64,000 bases of DNA from Saccharum officinarum (Eukaryota > Streptophyta > Magnoliopsida > Poales > Poaceae): assembly GCA_020631735.1 (NCBI GenBank), contig CM036221.1, forward strand, positions 14,799,381 through 14,863,380, read 5' to 3'. A program made the translations under genes and the position numbers. The notes under the pieces are model-generated. The model saw only the letters and a program-made list of their open reading frames with translations. It did not search any database and was not told the DNA's origin. Shown in pieces: positions 55,751-64,000 of this stretch. The first letter of the stretch is position 1, and the number at the start of each line of letters is the position of its first letter.

Positions 55751-57137
55751 GTGCAACCAAGCACAGTGATAGGAATGCTATGGGTGGTTGCTGCCTGCAT
55801 AACAAGGTCAAGTAATGTTACTATTCTTTGATACTCAAGTAATCTTATACTGAAAAGAAAGAAAGAAAACTATTCTTATATGGAATTATAATGGCTACTA
55901 GCTGACCAAAAGAACCTCGAAGAATCCTAACCTGCCACAGTGTAAACTTTGAGTGTAACATATAACACAGTTATCTGAATGACAACTCTGCATTACTCAT
56001 TACACCAGACCTAATATCGATATGATATGGACACAGGCACTAGCATTACACATTTAACAGTATATAGCTTGTTCTCTAAAAAACCAGTAGGCCAGAAAAT
56101 GCAACACCATCTTAATCCAAGGTAATAGGTAGTTTTGAAAATAAAACTAACTAAAACTTCGACATCTAAGGCTTAAAACAGAAAGTACTAATTTTATTTA
56201 CATAAGTAAGGTTCGACAGTGACTAATTAATCCAAGGTTGAAGGTTGCTGATGTATTTCAAGCGTGTTTCGGCAATATTATACATCGTAGAAAGCTTTTA
56301 GAGTTTCAGGCAAGTGTCAACAATTTCATAGGGCAACTTCAAAGCCTTCAAGCGAGTGGAAAAGTTTCACAGAAACTAGAACAATGCTTGGATTGATGTT
56401 TCAGAGGTATAAAGATAGGAAATTCAGAGAAACCAACTTGCAACTAGGTGGAAACAGCCCGTGGCCGCCACACACAGCCTGTGCTGAGGAATCAGCCAGC
56501 CGCCGCTGCTCCTGGTAGCCGGCGGCATCATCCCCAGGCCCAGCCATCGTGGCTCCCAGCCGACCTCCTGGGAGTGGCATTCTTGAGCACCGGCGTTCCC
56601 CCGGTGGATTTAGAGCGGCGTAGCGTAGAAATAGAGTGGGATCGATGGGTATCGAGCAACAAGCGAGCAAAGGAACGAGGCACAGGGAAGGGGAGGGGAA
56701 GGGAAGGGAACACCAGATTTCATTTTTTTTTTTTTTGGGAGAGAAGGGGATAGGAAAGAGCTCTTCAGTTACTGATGACTGATAGTGGTGTGGCGACTCT
56801 AAGAGACCATCTTTCTACTCACTCTCAAGTTCCTCATTTAGAGCTATTTAAATAAAAAAATGTTCCGTCCTAAAGGTGTCCCCAATAGTTTCAAATAGTT
56901 AGTCTAGCATAATCTCCCAGAAATAACTCTTTCACAGCTCACATAACTCCCCATTCAAGTGTTTTTTATCATTTCTAAGCCCCTAATATATAAAACGTAA
57001 CCACTTTTTATTCATGTCCCATAATATAAGGCGTACTCTCTCTAGAGGCACATACATCGATGCAGCAGTACTGGTGTTGAGAGAGAATTAAATGTGTTCC
57101 TTGGCCTTTCAACCGAAGGTGGTTATACCTTATATAC
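55751..57137 (-). other. Upstream region of the tandem kinase, possible 5' UTR exon
   Basis: A GC-rich stretch at about 56440-56740 with a pyrimidine-rich minus-strand start (CTTCCC repeats near 56700) looks like a first exon. It could splice to an acceptor (GTTATGCAG) near 55795, just upstream of the ATG. The minus strand has an ATG near 56545 opening MAGPGDDAAGYQ, so an additional N-terminal exon cannot be excluded. Otherwise AT-rich, no gene. Confidence 0.4.
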
Positions 57138-57139
57138 TA

Positions 57140-57398
57140 CTTCCTCCGTCCTAAATTATAAGACATTCTAAAAATCTTGGAGAGTCAAAGGAGCTTAAGT
57201 TTGACTAAATTTATATGATAAGATAATAATATTTATGACACCAATTAAGTATCATTAGATTCTTCATTAATTATATTTTCATAGTATACATATTTGACGT
57301 TATAAATTTTTGTAATTTTCTCTATAATTTTGGTCAAACTTAAGATTGTTTGACTCTCCAAAATTCTTAAAATACCTTATAATTTGGAATGGAGGGAG
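57140..57398. mobile_element. Stowaway-type MITE
   Basis: 259 bp with inverted ends (CTTCCTCCGTCC... and ...GGAATGGAGGGAG, continuing into TAAATTATAAG/CTTATAATTTG) flanked by TA on both sides (57138-57139, 57399-57400). Internal arms are largely complementary (GTTTGACT and AGTCAAAC types). This is the classic Stowaway (Tc1/mariner) end. Confidence 0.85.
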
Positions 57399-57503
57399 TA
57401 TGACGGAGGGAGCAGTTGAGGACTAAAAATTAACCCGAGTCAGTTACAGTTGGCTAGGTAGCAACTTGTCAGAGGCTTGGCTAAAAAGTCAGTACATCTG
57501 TTA

Positions 57504-57675
57504 GCTCATGTTTGGATGAGGTAGGACTAAAAATTAGCTGGCCAAAAATTAGCTCAGGTTATAAGGAACGCTAAAAGGGTGTGATCACAAATGTTTAACT
57601 CTGAATTACCTAGAAAGTAACTACAATAGGGGTGATCAAATGTCTATTAATTAGCTCTAGCTGATTCAAACAGGC
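57504..57675. mobile_element. Tourist-like MITE
   Basis: 172 bp flanked by TTA (57501-57503, 57676-57678). The ends GCTCATGTTTGGATGAG and CTGATTCAAACAGGC are imperfect inverted repeats. TTA duplication fits the PIF/Harbinger group. Confidence 0.5.
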
Positions 57676-57678
57676 TTA

Positions 57679-58171
57679 ACTCTGAATTATCTAGAAACAT
57701 TTCTAATTTTAACACCAGGGAGAAGAATCACCTAAAAGGGTGTGATCTAGATTGATAGTTAAACAAGTCAAGCAAGTGATCCGGTTAAAATATAGAATTA
57801 TTTTTAATGAGAATCTAGATCTGATATGTTTTTTTAGCATCTAGACGTGTGTTTGGTTGGTTTTGGGAACGGAAAGGGAAAACAATATTTTTGTGAAATA
57901 GACCGCCGAGCGGAAGATGTTCAACACGGTTTCAACAAATTGTTATTCCATATTATACATCGATGCATCCCCAAAGGCTACTAAGCCCCCTCAAATTGGA
58001 ACCGAACAATATATGAAATGAAATCAAGTCGTCATAAACTCACAGTACACATCAAGAGCTGAAACAGAACAGAACACATGGAGAGGGAGAGACGACTGAC
58101 CACACCATGGATCAGCTATGATCCTCCGTGAACGAAGTACTCCGTAGCAGCTAGGGTCAGCGCATGAGCTA
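57679..58171. other. Spacer between MITEs
   Basis: No gene or clear repeat recognised. Confidence 0.4.
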
Positions 58172-58413
58172 GGCTGTGTTCAGTTCCTTCAAAATTCTAA
58201 AAATTTTACAAGATTTTCTGTTACAGCGAATCTTTGGACGCATACATGAAACATTAAATATAAGTAAAAAAATAACTAATTACACAGTTTGGTTGTAAAT
58301 CACGAGACGAATCTTTAAAACATAATTAATCTATGATTAGACACTAATTGCTAAATATAAACGAAAGAGTTAGTGTGCTTCTAAAAAAATTACAGGGGCA
58401 ACTAAACACACCG
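58172..58413. mobile_element. MITE with GTGTTCAGTT/AACTAAACAC ends
   Basis: About 240 bp. The ends GGCTGTGTTCAGTTCC and GGCAACTAAACACACCG are imperfect inverted repeats of a type common in grass MITEs. The superfamily and target duplication are not settled. Confidence 0.55.
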
Positions 58414-58625
58414 TTGCCTACCTGTCGCAGCAGTGCAGTAGGTAATACGCGTAGGCGCCACCGCTGGCTCGCTGATTGGAATCGATTGAGCTTTCTTCCG
58501 CGTATGCGCGCAGAGTCTTGGGCGGATGCTATATGTCATGTACTCCGTACAACGGGAAGGCATAAAGTCAACGGAGGAAGAGGCGAACAAGTCTGACACG
58601 GATTCTGGCGCCCGCTGGTGAGAAG

Positions 58626-59206
58626 TAGAGGCGGGACTTGGGCCGTGCCGTGCCGGCACGGTACGACCCTCTCGTGCTTCGTGCCGCTTCGGGTCGTGCC
58701 CTCTAGGCACGGGAGGCATGTCGGGTCGTGCCGATATGGCACGGTGAATCTTTTCTTCGGTCCAAGCACGGCCCGTGGCACGCTGGCACGTCTTCAGGTC
58801 GTGCTGGCCCAAGCACGGCTCTCAAAATATTTTTGCTAGTTTTCTTTTTCCACTCGCGATATGAAATATATATATTTTGTGTGTACTATTTTAATAAAAA
58901 TTTAATGATTTTCATAATCTATTCAAGAATTAGATAAGAGGTAGTATAGTAAATACTAGAAAATTATATTGTATAGTTGTAAAAGTGTCTACGTGCCATT
59001 TTCGTGCCGTGCCGGTCCAAGCACGGCCCAAGATGCGGGCCGGGCCATGTAGCCCACCGTGCCGAGATTCTAGGCACGGCACGGCCCTCGTGTTCGTGTC
59101 GTGCCGGCACGACCTAAAATATTTCGTGCCTTGCCGTGCTTCGGGTCGTGCCAAAAGACCGTGCCATGACCCGCCCTCGAATGGCACGGCCCAAGTCCCA
59201 GCTCTA
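58626..59206. mobile_element. Non-autonomous hAT element, complete
   Basis: 581 bp with ends TAGAGGCGGGACTTGGGCC and GGCCCAAGTCCCAGCTCTA, inverted repeats that extend through a shared GGGCCGTGCC. The exact 8-bp target duplication GTGAGAAG lies at 58618-58625 and 59207-59214, diagnostic of hAT. The interior is rich in CGTGCCG/CGGCACG motifs in both orientations around an AT-rich centre. No transposase gene. Confidence 0.9.
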
Positions 59207-59242
59207 GTGAGAAGCCCGCTCCACCCACCGCACACGGTGTTA

Positions 59243-59602
59243 GAGCAAGGCTAATGGTTTCGCCGGCTGCCGGCTGTATGGCAATGCCATGTCACATAGA
59301 GCTCGCTAGCTCATGTAATAGGTTGGCTGTTAGGCTAGTTATATTAAAGAGCTAGTATTTAATGATTGTACTGCGCCAGTGATGCACGGGATCTGAATGG
59401 AGGAAGGAGGCCTATGAAAACGCCTGCTCTATCGCTCACGTCGGCTGCATGCGGGCGTTTTTTCCTCGGTCCGCTCCCTTCAGCCGGGCGACGAGTAGAG
59501 CGCCCGCTCCATTCTCTCTCCCATGTTCTCTCTCCTCCACGCTGGATTCTTGTGACGTGGACAACCTTGCAATCTGCCTAGTAGAACTTATTATACTTGC
59601 TC
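59243..59602. mobile_element. Tourist-like MITE
   Basis: 360 bp with ends GAGCAAGGCTAAT and ATTATACTTGCTC and a TTA duplication (59240-59242, 59603-59605), fitting PIF/Harbinger Tourist elements. Confidence 0.7.
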
Positions 59603-59605
59603 TTA

Positions 59606-59949
59606 TTGATGAGTGAGGGCGACAGCAGCTGCTTGTTTCTGAATGTTCTGTTTTGTCCGTTCATAATAGGAGCTGCACTGTGTGTTGCTACTACAGCTTC
59701 TATTGCACTCTGTCTCTCTCAAATGGTTGTGTGATCCCTCACATTAACAATGGCAAAATGATACATTCGGCTTAGGTGAGGTGGGGTTGGCCGAGGCCCA
59801 ATAAATTAAGGTTGTTCGGACCCTAACAATTCTTATGCACACTCACTCGGGGAAAAGGTACAATGTCCCTAAAAGACTAGTCTGATAGGGGAGGGGTGAC
59901 TCTCTCTTTTAAGGTGGTTTCCTCCTCCCAAGCTAAGCAAGGTGAGATT
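59606..59949. other. Spacer upstream of the LINE
   Basis: No gene recognised; it may include the 5' end of the LINE. Confidence 0.35.
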
Positions 59950-60277
59950 ATTTAGAAGCTTACACGGTCGCCGCCCGACTACAACTAGGTCACTTGACCT
60001 TTTTTTTGTTGCGTCTTTGCCAGCGGATAATAGTGGAGGATGTCCTCATCATTTCCACCCCCTTAAACAAGGGCCCAGCTCTGCCTATTCCACCTTCTCG
60101 CCGGTATCCACGTCGCCTCTTCGTCCTCCGCACCGGCGGCGGCGGCGTTCCCCGGAGCTCTCTCCGGGAGAAGAGCAGCAGGTGCGGAACGTCTCCTAAC
60201 CAGAATGGTAATGGGGGCTCGGCCCTCGACACCGCAACTCGGCGGCGCTGAACCTCCGGTGATCGGCGACGACGGCC
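59950..60277 (+). other. Probable LINE 5' UTR
   Basis: Sequence leading into ORF1, CpG-rich from about 60100. There is no independent feature; the call rests on position. Confidence 0.4.
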
Positions 60278-61610
60278 ATGGGCTCCCCGGATCTAGTCAG
60301 TCGACTAGACTTCGACAGGGGATTGGCCTTCCAGGATGAGATTCGCCACCTCTTCAGGTCTCCGGTACATCACCCCCACCCCTCACCGAATGGATCTTTC
60401 TTCCTCCTTGTGACTTTCCGGCGATTTCTTTTCCGGCTGACTGAGGAATCAGTCGCACTCGTACTGCAATCTTGTTTGGGTGGCTGTGCCTTGAATTTTC
60501 ACGTCAAGTTTCTTAGCAACAATCACTATCAGTTCCCTGTCTTCTCCAAAGATGTTGCTTTTCACATCTATAAACTTCGCCGGATCATCACCTCTAGTTT
60601 TGATGTGTATTTCCACCTCTGGAATAATGGCATGCCTCATTGGGAGCGCGAGAAACGTCTTTGGGAGTTGGAACAGGAAAAGGAATGGACTTTGGTCCTC
60701 TCCAAATCGGCTAAGCGTGAGGAAAAAAAGAAGGAAAAGTTGAAGCATGTTCGTTTCGCTAAGCCTATTGTTCAGCCTCCTCCCAAGATCAAACACCAAC
60801 CATCAATCACCCTCACTTTTGGTTCTTTTACCAACAGTTTTGACATCTCCAATTTGTCTGCCCGTTCTATGTTTGGATCTCCGGGTATCTCTATGCAGTC
60901 GCAAGTTCATGAACATCATGCTGAGCCGATGAACAAGGCACCATCTGCGGCGAGATCCTACTTTCAGGCTCTAAGTTCAAATTCAAATCCTTTGGGCCAC
61001 GGTGTCAGATGCTTCCGTTGTCTTGATTTGGGCCATACTCGTCGCACTTGCGTCTCCAAAGTCAGATGTGCCAGATGTTTTAACTTGGGCCATGTTCAGA
61101 GAAACTGCGCCACTTTCTCTCGGCCCAAAGCCGTTTGGGTATGGAGACGCTCAAGCCCCCGCTATGGAATATTCTACTGCTACGCTGCCCAACTTAGTTT
61201 GGAAACCTAAGTTCTTGTTTCAATCCAAAATCCCCCCCGAAGGGATGTCGATGGCCAACGCTAACAATATCAGTAACCGAGCCGCGGACTCTTCGGCTTC
61301 CTTGATTACAGAACAGGAACAGCAGGATATCAATCTGCACACGTGCTCACGGTCCACTCAGGACTCTTCGGCCTCTCTTAACGAGGAACAGCGATCCTCC
61401 AATTCCTCTTTGCATCCGCCGTCGCCACCAGAGCCATCCCCCCTCTCCTCAGAAAACCCCAACTCCACCAAAGAACCCACCCTCACCGCCGACGACAACC
61501 CCATTGCTGACAGCGACATGGCGAACTTCCTAGTGAATCCACAGCAATTCCTAGTTACCGATCTCACCCCAAGAGCACCTATTTCAATGGCAATCAGGCC
61601 AATCTGCATT
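60278..61610 (+). pseudogene. LINE ORF1 (nucleic-acid-binding protein), frameshifted and truncated
   Basis: The first frame (60278-61210) gives 310 residues. An N-terminal DUF4283-like fold (~40-125) is followed by a Lys/Glu-rich helix (~122-160) and two CCHC zinc knuckles: Cys245, Cys248, His253, Cys258 and Cys264, Cys267, His272, Cys277. This is the usual plan of plant L1 ORF1, which coats the element RNA. Near 61170 the reading shifts by one base into another frame (PNLVWKPKF onward, then Ser/Pro-rich and MANFLVNPQQFL) that continues to the copia LTR at 61611, where the LINE is cut. ORF2 is not in the window. The start is the first ATG in frame. Confidence 0.8.
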
Positions 61611-64000
61611 GATAGGGAACTTGTTGAGCCAACAAGATTACTCGCGTTGCTCTCTGGGTATTTGTACAAGTTACATGGCAGTGGAACTGCCAGCGCGCGA
61701 GGCGCGTCTGCCGAGCGTGCGCACGATCGTGGCGACGTCGTGGGCACAGGCAGCGCGGGAAAACCTCGTCAAGCGATTACAAAACTCAAATACAAATACA
61801 CTTCATCACCCCCCGCAGTCTGAAGTATCATTGGCATGACATAAAGACTGTCCCGAAAGGCTTCGAACGTCTTCGTGGTGAGTCCCTTGGTCATTATGTC
61901 GACGTACTGCTCTCCGGTTGGAACGTGCAGAACACGAAGCTCACCGGCTTGCACTCGTTCACGGACGAAGTGGATGTCAAGTTCGATGTGCTTCGTGCGA
62001 TTGTGGTGGACCGGATTCTTGGACATGTAGACGGCCAACACATTGTCGCAGAACACCACAGTAGCCTTCATGATGGGGAAGTGGAGCTCGCCGAGAAGCT
62101 GTCTGAGACAAATGCACTCCGCTGCAGCGTTCGCCACCTCGCGGTATTCCGCTTCGGCGCTGGACCTGGAGACGGTGGGCTGACGCTTCGAGGACCACGA
62201 CACCAGCGCGTCGCCGAGGAACACACAGAACCCCGATGTCGACCGTCGAGTGTCAAGGCAGCCGGCCCAGTCGGCATCGGAGTACGCCGTGACATCGAGG
62301 TTAGCCGAGGCGCGGATGTGGAGCCCATGTGACGTCGTCCCACAAACGTATCGCAGGATGCGCTTGAGCAGTGCGAGGTGTTGCTGTCGAGGATCGTGCA
62401 TGTAGAGACATGCTTGCTGAACGGCGAAGGCGAGGTCCGGTCACGTGATCGTCAGGTACTGAAGAGCTCCGGCGATGCTGCGGTATGACGTCGCGTCGTC
62501 GATCGCTGGACCATCAGATGGAAGCTTGCCGTTGGCGTCGATCGGTGTCGAAGCAGCCTTCACTGGGTCAGCGTAGCGGCTTTGGGAGAGGTAGAAGCCA
62601 TCGACCTTGCGCTGAACGTCGATGCCAAGGAAGAAGCGCAGTTCACCCATGTCCTTGATAGCGAACTCGGTGCGCAGCTCGGTGACGATCTGTTGAAGCA
62701 GCGTAGAGCTCGACGCAGTGATGACCATATTGTCGACGTAGAGGAGGTAGGCGGTGTCGTGGCCGCGGCGCAGTACGAAGAGTGATGAGTCCGATCGGGT
62801 AGCCTTGAAGCCCAGCTTGACGACGAACGTGGCGAACCGCGTGAACCACGCGCACGGCGCCTGCTTCAGCCTGTACAAGGATTTGTCGAGCAGGCAAACA
62901 GCTTGAGTCTGATCAGCGTCGGGAACCCAATGGGTTGTTGACACAGAACGCGTTCCTCAAGATTGCCATGAAGAAACGCATTCGACACATCGAGTTGCCG
63001 TGTCGGCCAGCGCTTGGAGGCGGCGATGGTGAGCACGGTTCTGATTGTCGCAGGCTTGACCACCGGCGTGAAAGTCTCCTGAAAGTCGATGCCAGCGCGT
63101 TGGTTGAAGCCACGCACCACCCAACGGGCCTTGTACCTTTCCAGAGTGCCAGCTGAGTTAAATTTGTGTTTGAACACCCATTTCCCAGAGATGACATGGG
63201 CACCAGCAGGTTTGTCGACTAGTCGCCAGGTGCGGTTGGCTTGAAGGGCTGAGAACTCGACCTCCATGGCACGACGCCAATTGGGATCACGCAGAGCTTC
63301 ACGGGCGGAGGAAGGAATAGGTGAGATGTTTGTGTCCATGGTCATAGCGTACCGCGGGTTCGGTTTGAAAACGCCGGCCCTTGCGCGGGTGACCATGTGA
63401 TGGCGTGGTGGAGAGGGTGCAAGCGAGGCATGTGGAGGCGAGGGCTCAGACGGAGCTGATGCTGGAGGTGTGGAGGAGGCTGGCATGGCCGGAGACACAG
63501 TGGCTGGTGACTGAACGATAGCCACCGGTGAAGAACGAGACCTAGAGTCGGTGTCGACGTGTGGCGAGTCGCGAACGTGTGTTGCTTGAACGACCCGGCG
63601 ATGCTTAGGATGGTTGTCTGTGGGAAGCATTTGTTCGTCATCCATGTCTGGTGATGAACTGTGCATGGGCAGTGTTGTGACAGGAGATGGTGCTCGGAAA
63701 GGAAACACGGATTCGTCGAACACAACGTGGCGAGACGTGATGACGCGACGAGTGTCAAGATCCAGACACCTGTAGCCACGGTGATCACTGGGATATCCCA
63801 AGAAGACACATGCAGTAGAGCGCGCTGAAAGCTTGTGCGCAGCTGTAGCAGTTTGGTTTGGATAGCAGAGACAACCAAATGTTCTGAGATGGCTGTAGGA
63901 AGCCGGTGCCCCGAGCAGGCGCTCGAACGGCGTGACCGGCGCCGTGGCGTGGCAAGGGCGCCTGTTGACAAGGTAGGAAGCTGTGGAGAGCGCCTCAGCC
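61611..64000 (-). mobile_element. Ty1/copia element, minus strand, running off the window
   Basis: Its 3' LTR is 61611-61808 (198 bp; plus strand TGATAGGG to CTTCATCA). It is preceded on the minus strand by a polypurine tract (ACTGCGGGGGG), then RNase H, RT and integrase. Gag and the other LTR lie outside the window, so the target duplication (TGCAT at 61606-61610 on this side) cannot be checked. It interrupts the LINE ORF1. Confidence 0.85.
61769..64000 (-). pseudogene. Copia pol: integrase end, RT, RNase H (3' part)
   Basis: From 64000 downwards: integrase C-terminus (GYPSDHRGYRCLDLDTRR, RHVVFDESVFPF), RT (SGKWVFKHKFNS, LDVSNAFLHGNLEE, LLYVDNMV with YVDN), RNase H (YSDADWAGC, WSSKRQPTVSRSSAEAEY, HIELDIHFVRERV, YVDIMTKGL). 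The final frame reads through the polypurine tract into the LTR and stops at 61769. Breaks are a one-base shift between 62866 and 62944 and a TGA at 62441-62443 where an Arg codon is usual (CGA to TGA). The element is decayed but less so than the copia at 47852. Confidence 0.85.

Noticed and set aside
58930..59254. About 100-codon frames on both strands near 58600-59250
   Set aside because: They fall in the palindromic hAT element, whose repeated GC-rich motifs open several frames.

Overview
This window reads as nuclear DNA of a grass, most likely a panicoid such as sorghum, sugarcane or Miscanthus. The evidence is the nested LTR retrotransposons with 5-bp target duplications, CACTA, hAT, Tourist and Stowaway elements, spliced genes with GT-AG introns, and plant-only gene families (class III peroxidase, PTI1-like kinase, WAK-like tandem kinase). 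The species is an inference; no marker fixes it.

Layout. 1-5671: the right part of a gypsy-type element (A) with ~3.1 kb LTRs and no open internal gene, inserted in a LINE fragment (5672-6240). 6535-18075: a CACTA-like fold-back element split by a young gag-only gypsy-type element (B, 7725-17318) whose 3,337-bp LTRs are almost identical. 19724-20980: an intact two-exon class III peroxidase gene. 21390-27060: a decayed LINE ORF2 carrying a CACTA element, a 2-kb solo LTR and a small CACTA remnant. 27065-27790: a truncated CACTA end. 27948-29560: a short gene for a mitochondrial-type ribosomal protein L31. 30145-32200 plus 47433-47458: a PTI1-like kinase gene on the minus strand, cut in one exon by a 15.2-kb Tat-type gypsy element (32201-47427). 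47700-53618: a decayed copia element with a second solo LTR inside it, TRIM-like pieces on both sides, and a solo Tat LTR. 53768-55750: an intact single-exon tandem-kinase gene on the minus strand (one canonical kinase plus one pseudokinase). 57140-59602: a cluster of small DNA transposons. 59950-61610: a LINE 5' end with ORF1. 61611-64000: a minus-strand copia element that runs off the window.

The genes do not form a pathway. Three or four host genes (peroxidase, L31, tandem kinase, and the broken PTI1-like kinase) sit as islands in nested transposons. The most interesting structures are the antisense, spliced, TATA-driven gene inside the Tat element, the tandem kinase/pseudokinase gene, and the very recent gag-only element. 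All positions were read by eye; splice sites and domain calls have not been checked by computation.
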